Shown piece after piece: positions 1 to 8,466 of a DNA stretch of 64,000 bases; positions within the stretch are counted from its first letter, which is position 1; each line of letters begins with the position of its first letter. Below the pieces are notes generated by a model, which was not told the origin of the DNA, made no database searches, and worked only from the letters and a program-made list of their open reading frames with translations. The stretch is from Flavobacterium cyclinae (GTDB taxonomy: Bacteria; Bacteroidota; Bacteroidia; Flavobacteriales; Flavobacteriaceae): assembly GCF_021172145.1 (NCBI RefSeq), contig NZ_CP089095.1, forward strand, positions 1,984,001 through 2,048,000, read 5' to 3'. The position numbers and the translations under genes were made by a program.

Positions 1-9
1 TTTGCTTTT

Positions 10-735
10 TTAGAAATTGGGTGATAAATTGTATTTTTTATAGAAGTTATCTAATGCTTCTAACACCTCATCTTCTGTATCAACCACTTTGATTAAGTTC
101 ATATCATCTGGACTGGCATTTTTCATTTTGTCAATCATTACATTTTTAATCCAATCTAATAAACCTGACCAGAATTCTGTTCCTACTAAAATAATTGGGA
201 ATTTTCCAATTTTCTTAGTCTGAATTAATGTTATCGCTTCGAATAATTCGTCTAAAGTTCCAAAACCTCCTGGCATTACCACAAAACCTTGTGAATATTT
301 TACAAACATTACTTTTCTCACGAAAAAGTAATCAAAATTTAAGTTTTTATCCTTATCAATGTACGGATTAAAGTGTTGCTCAAAAGGCAATTCAATGTTT
401 AAACCTACCGATGTTCCACCTCCATAATGTGCTCCTTTGTTTCCGGCTTCCATGATACCAGGACCACCACCTGTAATAACGCCATATCCTGCTTTACTGA
501 TTTTGAAAGCAATTTTTTCAGCTAATAAATAGTATTTGTCTTCTGGTTTTGTTCTTGCTGAACCAAAAATAGATACACAAGGACCAATTCTTCCCATTGA
601 TTCGTAACCATTTACGAATTCTGACATGATTTTAAAAATTGCCCATGAATCATTAGTTCTTATTTCATTCCAAGTCTTTTGCTTGAATTTCTCTTGAATT
701 CTGTGGTCTTCGTTTTCGTACTGATCTGCTGCCAT
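10..735 (-). CDS. LOG-family Rossmann-fold nucleotide-binding protein
   Basis: About 241 residues. It carries the two LOG-family (TIGR00730) signatures: a glycine-rich GGGPGIMEAGNKGA segment near residue 90 and PGGFGTLDE near residue 155, which bind the phosphoribosyl or nucleotide group. Related proteins hydrolyse nucleoside 5'-monophosphates (for example cytokinin riboside phosphate) to the base and ribose 5-phosphate. They are often misnamed lysine decarboxylases. I start it at the ATG at 735 (MAADQYENED...) because the in-frame extension to 765 begins with TTG and lies in a palindrome. It lies downstream of uvrA on the same strand with an 88-base gap. The exact substrate cannot be read from sequence. 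Confidence 0.9.
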   Translation of the reverse strand: MAADQYENEDHRIQEKFKQKTWNEIRTNDSWAIFKIMSEFVNGYESMGRIGPCVSIFGSARTKPEDKYYLLAEKIAFKISKAGYGVITGGGPGIMEAGNKGAHYGGGTSVGLNIELPFEQHFNPYIDKDKNLNFDYFFVRKVMFVKYSQGFVVMPGGFGTLDELFEAITLIQTKKIGKFPIILVGTEFWSGLLDWIKNVMIDKMKNASPDDMNLIKVVDTEDEVLEALDNFYKKYNLSPNF

Positions 736-753
736 AATAATTTTAGTTAATTT

Positions 754-767
754 GTTTGTAAACAAAC
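754..767. promoter_or_regulatory. 14-bp palindrome upstream of the LOG gene
   Basis: GTTTGT-AA-ACAAAC is a perfect two-fold symmetric sequence 19 bases upstream of the ATG at 735. It could be an operator or chance symmetry in AT-rich DNA. No run of T follows, so it does not look like a terminator. Confidence 0.3.
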
Positions 768-823
768 TATTACGATTAAATAATAAAGTTGTAGCAGTGT
801 TGTTGTGTGTAGTAATTAGGTTG

Positions 824-3655
824 CTAAGATAATTCTTTTTTCAAAAACTGCGCTGTATAACTTTTTTTATTTTTCACGATTTCCTCTGGAGTTCCTTTAG
901 CTACAACTTCTCCGCCGCCTTTTCCACCTTCATAACCAATGTCGATAATGTAATCTGATAATTTTACTACGTCTAAATTATGCTCGATAATCAACACGGT
1001 GTTTCCTTTATCCACTAACTTATTAATTACATCCATTAATACACGAATGTCTTCAAAATGTAATCCCGTTGTTGGTTCATCAAGAATATAAAACGTATTA
1101 CCCGTATCTTTTTTAGAGAGTTCTGTTGCTAATTTAATACGTTGCGCTTCACCTCCAGAAAGTGTAGTACTTTGTTGGCCTAATGTAATATAACCTAATC
1201 CAACATCTTGTATTGTTTTTACTTTTCTATAGATTTTTGGAATATTTTCAAAAAACTCAACAGCTTCATCTACTGTCATATTCAACACATCAGAAATCGA
1301 TTTTCCTTTATATCGAATTTCTAATGTTTCTCGGTTGAATCGCTTGCCTTGACAAGTTTCGCATTCCACATAAACGTCTGGTAAAAAGCTCATTTCAATG
1401 GTTCGAACTCCAGAACCTTCACAAGTTTCACAGCGACCGCCTTTTACATTAAAACTAAATCTTCCTGGCTTATAACCACGAATCATCGCTTCTGGAACTT
1501 GGGTAAACAGACTTCTTATTTCCGAAAAAACATCAGTATATGTTGCAGGATTAGAGCGCGGTGTTCTTCCAATCGGACTTTGGTCAATGTCAATTACTTT
1601 GTCGATATGTTCTAAACCTTCGATTTTTTTGTACGGTTGTGGTTTCTTAACTGCATTAAAAAAATGCGCATTTAATATTGGATACAAGGTTTCGTTAATC
1701 AATGTCGATTTTCCACTTCCTGAAACTCCAGTAACACAAACCAATTTTCCTAACGGAATTTCAACCGAAACATTTTTTAAGTTATTTCCTGTTGCACCTG
1801 ATAATTTGATGGATTTTCCATTGCCTTCTCTGCGAGATTTTGGAACTTCAATCTGCATTTTACCACTCATGTACTGAGCTGTAATGGTATTTTCCTTCAG
1901 TAATTCTTTCGGTGTCCCTTTACTGATGATTTGTCCACCAAAACGACCTGCTTTTGGACCAATATCAATCACATAATCGGCACGTTCAATCATGTCTTTA
2001 TCATGTTCCACAACGATTACTGAGTTTCCAATATCGCGTAAACTTTCTAATGATTTAATCAAACGTTCATTGTCTCTTTGGTGCAAACCGATACTTGGTT
2101 CATCCAAAATATACAATACCCCAACCAATTGTGACCCAATTTGCGTTGCCAATCGAATACGTTGGGCCTCTCCACCAGATAGCGATTTTGAACTTCGGTT
2201 TAAGGATAAATAGTTCAAACCAACATCCAACAAAAACTGTAATCGAGCTGTAATTTCTTTTAAAATTTCAGTTGAAATAACTTGCTGTTTTTCAGAAAGG
2301 TGATTTGGTAAATCGGCAAACCATTCGGATAATTCGGCAACGTCCATTTGGACTAATTCGCCAATATTTTTTCCGTTTAATTTGAAATATAATGATTCTT
2401 TTCTCAAACGAGTTCCTTCACATTCTGGACAAACATTTTCATCCATAAATTCTTTTGCCCAACGTTTAATACTTGCTGAATCGGAATTATCATATTGATT
2501 TTTGATGAAGTTAGAAATCCCTTCAAAATCAATTTTATAATCTTTCGTAATTCCCATAACCTTAGATACGACAGAGAATTTTTCGTTTCCACCGTACAAA
2601 ATCATATCCATCGCTTCTTGCGGAATTTCCTCAATAGCATCGGTTATTTTGAAATCATATTTTTGTGCAATAATTTCCAATTGCTTGAAAATCCAAGAAC
2701 TTTTATATTCACCTAAAGGAGCAAAACCACCATTTTTAATTGATGCTTTTGGATTTGGGATAATTTTTTGAAGATTGATTTCATTCACTGTTCCTAATCC
2801 GTTACAACACGGACAAGCTCCTTTTGGGGAATTGAATGAAAAGTTATTCGGTTCCGGATTTGGATACGAAATTCCAGAAGACGGACACATTAAATTACGA
2901 CTGTAAAAACGTACTTCTTGACTTTCTTGTTCGATTACCATCATTACATCTTCTCCATGATACATAGCGGTTTTGATACTTTCTGAAAGGCGCTTATCAG
3001 TATCTTCTTCTGAATCAATTGCCATTCTATCAATTACAATTTCGATGTCATGCGTTTTGTAACGATCGACTTTCATTCCGTATTCTAAATCGCGAATTTC
3101 TCCATTCACACGAACTTTTAAGAAACCTTGTTTGGCAATTTGCTCAAATAATTCGCGATAATGTCCTTTACGTGAACGAACCACTGGTGCTAAAATATTG
3201 ATGCGTTTGCCATTAAAATCCTCCAGAATCAATTGCTTAATTTGCTCATCAGAATAAGAAACCATTTTTTCACCCGTATTGTAACTGTAAGCATCGGCGC
3301 CACGAGCGTATAACAAACGTAAGAAATCATAAATTTCGGTAATCGTTCCTACAGTAGAGCGAGGCGATTTACTCGTGGTTTTTTGCTCAATAGCAATCAC
3401 AGGAGAAAGTCCGTCGATTTTATCTACATCAGGACGCTCTAATCCTCCAAGAAATTGACGAGCATAAGCTGAAAAAGTTTCGATGTATCTTCGTTGTCCT
3501 TCGGCATAAATCGTATCAAAAGCCAATGACGATTTCCCAGATCCCGATAAACCTGTAATTACTACCAGTTTTTCGCGTGGAATCGTAACATCTATGTTCT
3601 TAAGATTATGAGCTCTTGCTCCAATAATTTCGATAGTTTCTTCTGTGTGTTGCAT
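824..3655 (-). CDS. uvrA: Excinuclease ABC subunit A (UvrA)
   Basis: DNA-damage recognition ATPase of nucleotide excision repair, which loads UvrB at lesions. About 943 residues, as expected for the family. It has two ABC ATPase modules: Walker [10 protein letters not shown] near residue 37 and GVSGSGKST near 645, with two LSGGEAQR signatures. The C-terminal zinc finger is intact (CETCEGSG...CETCQGKR), and a second CPECEGTR motif is present. The first finger reads CPSS...CPCC, so one of its four cysteines is missing. I start at the ATG at 3655, since a -7 promoter box overlaps the in-frame extension to 3676. Transcription may run on into the LOG gene. Confidence 0.97.
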   Translation of the reverse strand: MQHTEETIEIIGARAHNLKNIDVTIPREKLVVITGLSGSGKSSLAFDTIYAEGQRRYIETFSAYARQFLGGLERPDVDKIDGLSPVIAIEQKTTSKSPRSTVGTITEIYDFLRLLYARGADAYSYNTGEKMVSYSDEQIKQLILEDFNGKRINILAPVVRSRKGHYRELFEQIAKQGFLKVRVNGEIRDLEYGMKVDRYKTHDIEIVIDRMAIDSEEDTDKRLSESIKTAMYHGEDVMMVIEQESQEVRFYSRNLMCPSSGISYPNPEPNNFSFNSPKGACPCCNGLGTVNEINLQKIIPNPKASIKNGGFAPLGEYKSSWIFKQLEIIAQKYDFKITDAIEEIPQEAMDMILYGGNEKFSVVSKVMGITKDYKIDFEGISNFIKNQYDNSDSASIKRWAKEFMDENVCPECEGTRLRKESLYFKLNGKNIGELVQMDVAELSEWFADLPNHLSEKQQVISTEILKEITARLQFLLDVGLNYLSLNRSSKSLSGGEAQRIRLATQIGSQLVGVLYILDEPSIGLHQRDNERLIKSLESLRDIGNSVIVVEHDKDMIERADYVIDIGPKAGRFGGQIISKGTPKELLKENTITAQYMSGKMQIEVPKSRREGNGKSIKLSGATGNNLKNVSVEIPLGKLVCVTGVSGSGKSTLINETLYPILNAHFFNAVKKPQPYKKIEGLEHIDKVIDIDQSPIGRTPRSNPATYTDVFSEIRSLFTQVPEAMIRGYKPGRFSFNVKGGRCETCEGSGVRTIEMSFLPDVYVECETCQGKRFNRETLEIRYKGKSISDVLNMTVDEAVEFFENIPKIYRKVKTIQDVGLGYITLGQQSTTLSGGEAQRIKLATELSKKDTGNTFYILDEPTTGLHFEDIRVLMDVINKLVDKGNTVLIIEHNLDVVKLSDYIIDIGYEGGKGGGEVVAKGTPEEIVKNKKSYTAQFLKKELS

Positions 3656-3673
3656 GATTTTTTTGGCAAAACG

Positions 3674-3681
3674 CAAAGATA
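3674..3681 (-). promoter_or_regulatory. Candidate -7 box for uvrA
   Basis: On the minus strand this reads TATCTTTG, a match to the Bacteroidetes TAnnTTTG -7 element, 18 bases upstream of the uvrA ATG at 3655. I see no clear TTG at the usual -33 distance. Confidence 0.5.
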
Positions 3682-3701
3682 TTGAATTCTAATCAATATT
3701 T

Positions 3702-3716
3702 ACAGTTGACAACTGT
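3702..3716. promoter_or_regulatory. 15-bp perfect palindrome upstream of uvrA (possible operator)
   Basis: ACAGTTG-A-CAACTGT has two 7-base arms around one central base. It lies about 20 bases upstream of the uvrA -7 box, over the expected -33 region. A one-base loop makes a terminator hairpin unlikely, so a dimeric repressor site is the better reading. A link to DNA-damage control is inference from position only. Confidence 0.4.
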
Positions 3717-3751
3717 GAAGAATTCTGTTAAATACAATTTTAAAAACGAAA

Positions 3752-5569
3752 TTACTCAATAATCATCGATTTCAATCGCATTCTGTATTTTTCAAGAATG
3801 AGTTGTTTGTGGATGAATCCAAGGAAGATGCCATCTTTTAAAACTGGTAAGACTTTACAACCTGATGTATCAAATTTCTCCATAATGGTTTCTAAGGTTT
3901 CATCATAGAATATAATTTCTTTTGGTGGTTGCATTACTTCATTTGTGGAAGTGTATTTTACTTTGAATTGAGAGAAAACAATTGGTCGGATTTCATCTAA
4001 TAAAATCAATCCTAATAAGGTGTTTTTTTCATCTAAAACAGGAAAAATATCACAATCCGATTGTTGTATTTTTTCAACTAATTCGTTTAAATTATCACTT
4101 ACTGAAACAGATTTAAAATCAGTTTGAATTAATTTAGCAACATCAATAGAATTCAAAATATTAGCATCTCGATTATCGGTAAATACTTCGCCTTTGTCAG
4201 CTAAATTTTTAATATCAAATGAATAGGGTTCAAAACGTTTAGAAATTGCAAAACTAACCGAAGAAACTATCATTAAAGGTACCATCAAATTATAACCTCC
4301 CGTAATTTCAGCAATCAGGAATATTGCCGTTAAAGGAGCATGAAACAATCCACTTAAAATTCCTGCCATACCAACCAGTGTAAAATTACCCACCGTAAGT
4401 TTTGAAATCCCTGTTAAATTAACCAAATAAGCGACACAGAATCCTAAATAAGAACCTACGAAGAGTGATGGTGCAAAATTACCTCCATTACCTCCAGCTC
4501 CAAGAGTTAAACTTGTGGCATATACTTTAATCAACATAGTAGCTCCCACAAATAACAATAAAATCCATTTTGAATCCTGAAAACTTTCAAAAACGGTATT
4601 TTGCAATAAACGCTCTGGATTACTATCCGCAAGAAATTTGATACTCTCATATCCTTCCCCAAAAAGAGAAGGAAATAAAAAAATTAAAACTCCAAGTATA
4701 CCCGCTCCTAATAAAGCTTTGTTTATAATATTATATTTTAAACCGCTAAAATAATGTTCTATTTTTCTAAATGTTCTAGCATAATTTATTGAAACCAATC
4801 CACTTAAAACACCTAATAGAATATAATATGGTAAATTATGATAATCAAAAAACTGCACTTTTTTAAATGAGAATAAAATATCCTCATTAAGCATAACCGT
4901 TGATACCAAAGCACCAGTAGCAGCACTAATCATAATAGGGATGAATGCTGTAATACTAATTTCGGCTAAAACTACTTCAATAGCAAATAAAACCCCTGCA
5001 ATAGGTGCATTAAATGCGGCAGCAATACCAGCAGCCACACCACAAGCTAATAAAAGAGTACGATCTTTATAACTTAGACGATAATTTTGCGCATAATTAC
5101 TTCCAAAAGCAGCACCGGTAATAGTAATGGGTGATTCTAAACCGGCACTTCCACCCATACCTACAGTAAACGAACTTGTGATAATTTGGGCAAACATTTG
5201 TTTTCGCGGCATGATTCCTCGTTTCTTAGCAACGGCATACATAATTTGAGAAGTTCCTTTTTCAATTGAACCGTCTAAGACTTTTTTTACAATAATCACC
5301 GTAATAATAATACCAATAATTGGTAACATACTATTACTGTAAGGTAGGTGAAGAATATCATCTAATTTTTGAGATGATTTAAATACCCAATGTGCAAAAG
5401 TTTTCAGAATAATTACTGCTAATGCAGAAGACATTCCAACTAAAACACATGAAAAATAAATAAATTGACGAGGAGTTAGTAATGATTTTAAAAGAAAAAC
5501 TAATCGCTCTAAACGTCTGAATGTTTTGAATAAAAACGTTTTTATTGAAAAAGATTTCTTTCTAGGCAT
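3752..5569 (-). CDS. ClC-family chloride channel/transporter with C-terminal CBS pair
   Basis: 605 residues: a hydrophobic ClC core (about 35-440) followed by two CBS domains (about 465-600) that usually bind adenine nucleotides. Anion-path motifs are present. GLESP at 143-147 supplies the gating glutamate (E145), and GGNGGNFAPSLF corresponds to the GxFxP loop. GTSQI at 105-109 stands in place of the classic GSGIP. The internal proton-glutamate position (E203 in E. coli ClC) reads AIEV, so it is valine 199, as in eukaryotic channel-type ClCs. This hints at channel-like or uncoupled transport, but that is inference. A possible -7 box (CAAATTTA on the plus strand at 5618) overlaps the end of the next gene upstream. 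Confidence 0.92.
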   Translation of the reverse strand: MPRKKSFSIKTFLFKTFRRLERLVFLLKSLLTPRQFIYFSCVLVGMSSALAVIILKTFAHWVFKSSQKLDDILHLPYSNSMLPIIGIIITVIIVKKVLDGSIEKGTSQIMYAVAKKRGIMPRKQMFAQIITSSFTVGMGGSAGLESPITITGAAFGSNYAQNYRLSYKDRTLLLACGVAAGIAAAFNAPIAGVLFAIEVVLAEISITAFIPIMISAATGALVSTVMLNEDILFSFKKVQFFDYHNLPYYILLGVLSGLVSINYARTFRKIEHYFSGLKYNIINKALLGAGILGVLIFLFPSLFGEGYESIKFLADSNPERLLQNTVFESFQDSKWILLLFVGATMLIKVYATSLTLGAGGNGGNFAPSLFVGSYLGFCVAYLVNLTGISKLTVGNFTLVGMAGILSGLFHAPLTAIFLIAEITGGYNLMVPLMIVSSVSFAISKRFEPYSFDIKNLADKGEVFTDNRDANILNSIDVAKLIQTDFKSVSVSDNLNELVEKIQQSDCDIFPVLDEKNTLLGLILLDEIRPIVFSQFKVKYTSTNEVMQPPKEIIFYDETLETIMEKFDTSGCKVLPVLKDGIFLGFIHKQLILEKYRMRLKSMIIE

Positions 5570-5622
5570 TGTAATAAAGTATTTTGCGAAGTTAAATCTT
5601 TAATATGAAAAATAAAACAAAT

Positions 5623-6288
5623 TTATAGTAAACGTAATGCTTCTCTTTTACTCAAAGGTTTTAAATCTGTATTTTTAACATATGCTTCTACTCCATTTGG
5701 ATTAAATCTACTGTAATCGCGTAATGCCCATCCAATTGCTTTTTGAATAAAAAATTCATTGGAATATTTGTGCTTTTCACATTCCGATTTTAAAATTTCG
5801 AAATTCGTTTTCTCTTTATAGCTCAATTGAAACAAAATTGCACTTCGATTCAACCACATGTTGTTAGAATTTGAAAATTGCTCTATTACATTTAATGTTT
5901 CCTCAGGAAACTGCAATAAATAACCTCCAAGTAGATATTTTGCAATAGTATCAACGGAATCCCACCAAGAATTCGTAACTAAGAATTTCTCAATGAGTTG
6001 AATATCCTTTAAGACATAATTTTTCTTGAATTTTTTAATCAATAAATCAATGGCTACTTGATGATATTCGCGCTCCTTCATTTGAAATAGGTTCCAAGCT
6101 ATTGATCTAAAATCCGATTGTATTTCTACTTTATTTCGTTCATAAATTGATTTAAAAATAGCCCGTCTTTTTTCTGTTTTTATTCCTAAAAAAGGAAAAT
6201 TATTTTTCATATAATTCTCCATTGGAACAGCAACCTCTCTGTTGGATTCTTGTTTGAAAGCCGCTTCTAATTCGCTACAAAATTTCAT
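5623..6288 (-). CDS. AlkD-like DNA alkylation repair protein
   Basis: 221 residues, all-helical HEAT-like repeat type. It contains NSWWDSVDTIAKYLLG, which matches the AlkD-family motif carrying the catalytic-site Trp and Asp, followed by NMWLNRSAILFQL with the conserved arginine. AlkD excises N3- and N7-alkylpurines by a base-stacking mechanism without flipping the lesion. Its start overlaps the end of the upstream ACP-phosphodiesterase gene by 14 bases, so the two are translationally coupled in one transcript. The family call is solid. Lesion specificity is unknown. Confidence 0.9.
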   Translation of the reverse strand: MKFCSELEAAFKQESNREVAVPMENYMKNNFPFLGIKTEKRRAIFKSIYERNKVEIQSDFRSIAWNLFQMKEREYHQVAIDLLIKKFKKNYVLKDIQLIEKFLVTNSWWDSVDTIAKYLLGGYLLQFPEETLNVIEQFSNSNNMWLNRSAILFQLSYKEKTNFEILKSECEKHKYSNEFFIQKAIGWALRDYSRFNPNGVEAYVKNTDLKPLSKREALRLL

Positions 6289-6871
6289 TGAGTTCTTTTA
6301 ATTTTTGTTCGCAAGAACGTTGTAATTCTTCAAAAAATAAAAAAAATTCAGATTCAAATTCGGAATAAAAATCTTGAATTTCAACAATTGCTTCTTGCAT
6401 ATGGGCAATATGTTTCGTTTTATAATCCATTTGAAACAATATCATTTCTAAACCCGAAATAGTTGCATAACTTACAAACCAATTTCTAGCAATCATATAA
6501 GGCATCATTTTCTTAATACGCTCAGTCAAAATATCATAATTACTAAGCGCTAATTCATAAAATTTTGATGCATATTCTTCTAATTTTTCATCTGAATATT
6601 TTTCCCAATTTTTAGCCAAAAAATGATCATAAGCAATATCCATTATCACACCTGAATAATGACCATATTTTTGATGTAATCGACGCTTACTTTTTCTATA
6701 AATAGGATGTGAATCTGTAAAACTATCAATATGGCGGTGTAATAATATTCCTTTTTGAATAACATTAGGATATTCTAAATATTGAGAACCTCGAATGCTA
6801 TCAGCCATAAAATTGCCAATTTTTACAAGTTCATCTTCACCAGACAAATAGATATGAGCTAGAAAATTCAA
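6275..6871 (-). CDS. ACP phosphodiesterase-like protein (AcpH/DUF479 family)
   Basis: 198 residues starting MNFLAHIYLSG, the conserved N-terminus of the acyl-carrier-protein phosphodiesterase family. GNFMADSIRG and GILLHRHIDSFTDSHP follow, supplying the His and Asp residues of the HD-like metal centre. Family members remove 4'-phosphopantetheine from holo-ACP. The start codon is TTG at 6869-6871. No in-frame ATG lies between it and the upstream stop, and homologues begin at this residue. It is the first gene of a two-gene unit with the AlkD-like gene. Confidence 0.85.
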   Translation of the reverse strand: MNFLAHIYLSGEDELVKIGNFMADSIRGSQYLEYPNVIQKGILLHRHIDSFTDSHPIYRKSKRRLHQKYGHYSGVIMDIAYDHFLAKNWEKYSDEKLEEYASKFYELALSNYDILTERIKKMMPYMIARNWFVSYATISGLEMILFQMDYKTKHIAHMQEAIVEIQDFYSEFESEFFLFFEELQRSCEQKLKELNEIL

Positions 6872-6975
6872 ATTTATAAGGGTTAAAAGTTATAATGAAA
6901 AACACTTAAATGTTCAACTTATCGTAAATATATAAAAATCTTTACAAGTTTATCCAATTCCAATTTGTAACTTTT

Positions 6976-6983
6976 TATATTTG
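6976..6983 (+). promoter_or_regulatory. -7 promoter box for glmM
   Basis: TATATTTG, a full match to TAnnTTTG, 58 bases upstream of the glmM ATG. I see no TTG at the usual distance, so the -33 element is weak or absent. Confidence 0.55.
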
Positions 6984-7041
6984 TGTTAGAATTTGGTTTA
7001 CACCTAAACATTTTAAACCTATAACCTTTTAAAAAAATAAA

Positions 7042-8430
7042 ATGACTTTAATTAAATCTATATCTGGAATACGAGGAACCATTGGTGGAAAAGTTGGAGA
7101 TAACTTAACTCCTGTGGATGCTGTAAAATTTGCATCGGCTTATGGGACTTTTTTAAAACAAAATATTACTAAAGAAAAACTGAAAGTAGTCATTGGTAGA
7201 GATGCCAGAATTTCTGGACCAATGATTCATAATTTAGTAGTAAATACATTAGTTGGATTAGGAATTGATGTTATTGATTTAGGCTTATCTACTACTCCAA
7301 CTGTTGAAATTGCAGTTCCAATGGAAAAAGCAGATGGTGGAATTATTTTGACTGCATCGCACAATCCAAAACAATGGAATGCTCTAAAATTATTAAATGC
7401 AAAAGGAGAATTTTTAAGTGGTGCCGATGGGGCTAAAATTCTAGAAATTGCGGAAGCGGAAGCTTTTGATTTTGCCGATGTAGATTCACTAGGTGAAATA
7501 ACGGAGAATAATGCTTACATGGACATTCACATTGATGAAGTATTAGAATTACCGCTAGTAGATGCTGAATTGGTAAAAACTAAGAAATTCAAGGTAGTTG
7601 TTGATGCTGTTAATTCTTCAGGAGGAATAATTATCCCTAATTTGCTAGAACAAATGGGAGTTGAAGTGGTAAAATTGTATTGCGAACCTAACGGACACTT
7701 TCCTCATAACCCAGAACCTTTGAAAGAGCATTTGGGAGACATTTGCAAATTAGTTGTTGAAGAAAAAGCGGATTTTGGAATTGTTGTAGACCCTGATGTG
7801 GACAGATTAGCTTTCATTTCAAACGATGGTGAAATGTTTGGCGAAGAATACACTTTGGTAGCAGTTGCTGATTATGTTTTATCAAAAACTCCAGGAAACA
7901 CGGTTTCAAATATGTCTTCATCTCGAGCTTTACGAGATATTACCGAAAAACATGGCGGAACTTACCAAGCAAGTGCTGTAGGAGAAGTTAATGTAGTTGA
8001 ATTAATGAAAAAAACTAATGCAATTATTGGTGGTGAAGGTAATGGTGGAATTATTTATCCATCATCGCATTATGGAAGAGATAGTATAGTAGGTGCTGCA
8101 TTATTTTTAACCTATTTGGCCAATCAAGATAAAACTGTGGCTGAAATTAGAGCAAGTTTTCCTCAATATTATATGAGCAAAAACAAAATTGAGTTAACAC
8201 CTCAAATTGATGTAGACAATGTTTTAGCAACCTTAACGGAAAAATATAAATCGGAAAATATTTCAACTATAGACGGTGTAAAAATAGATTTCCCAACAGA
8301 ATGGGTGCATTTAAGAAAATCTAATACTGAACCAATTATTAGAATTTACACAGAAGCTCCAACTCAAAATGAAGCGGATGTATTAGCAGAGAGATTTGTT
8401 AAAGAATTAAAAGAAATAGCAGGAATTTAA
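7042..8430 (+). CDS. glmM: Phosphoglucosamine mutase
   Basis: Converts glucosamine 6-phosphate to glucosamine 1-phosphate on the route to UDP-GlcNAc, peptidoglycan and LPS. It is a 462-residue alpha-D-phosphohexomutase. The phosphoserine loop TASHNP is at 104-109 with Ser106 as phosphoryl carrier. The metal-binding loop DPDVDR lies near residue 250, the sugar-binding GEGNGG near 330, and the phosphate-binding RKSNTEPIIR near the C-terminus. The N-terminus SISGIRGTIGG is typical of the Bacteroidetes enzymes. A phosphomannomutase role is possible in this superfamily, but GlmM fits best. It is monocistronic, ending in a shared hairpin terminator. Confidence 0.93.
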   Translation: MTLIKSISGIRGTIGGKVGDNLTPVDAVKFASAYGTFLKQNITKEKLKVVIGRDARISGPMIHNLVVNTLVGLGIDVIDLGLSTTPTVEIAVPMEKADGGIILTASHNPKQWNALKLLNAKGEFLSGADGAKILEIAEAEAFDFADVDSLGEITENNAYMDIHIDEVLELPLVDAELVKTKKFKVVVDAVNSSGGIIIPNLLEQMGVEVVKLYCEPNGHFPHNPEPLKEHLGDICKLVVEEKADFGIVVDPDVDRLAFISNDGEMFGEEYTLVAVADYVLSKTPGNTVSNMSSSRALRDITEKHGGTYQASAVGEVNVVELMKKTNAIIGGEGNGGIIYPSSHYGRDSIVGAALFLTYLANQDKTVAEIRASFPQYYMSKNKIELTPQIDVDNVLATLTEKYKSENISTIDGVKIDFPTEWVHLRKSNTEPIIRIYTEAPTQNEADVLAERFVKELKEIAGI

Positions 8431-8438
8431 AATAAGAA

Positions 8439-8466
8439 AAAAGGTCAGATTAAAATCTGACCTTTT
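8439..8466. terminator. Bidirectional terminator between glmM and the endonuclease gene
   Basis: AAAAGGTCAGAT / ATCTGACCTTTT form a 12-bp stem with a 4-base loop, flanked by A and T tracts on both sides. It serves the two convergent genes. The stop codon of the minus-strand gene (8465-8467) touches the end of the stem. Confidence 0.9.
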
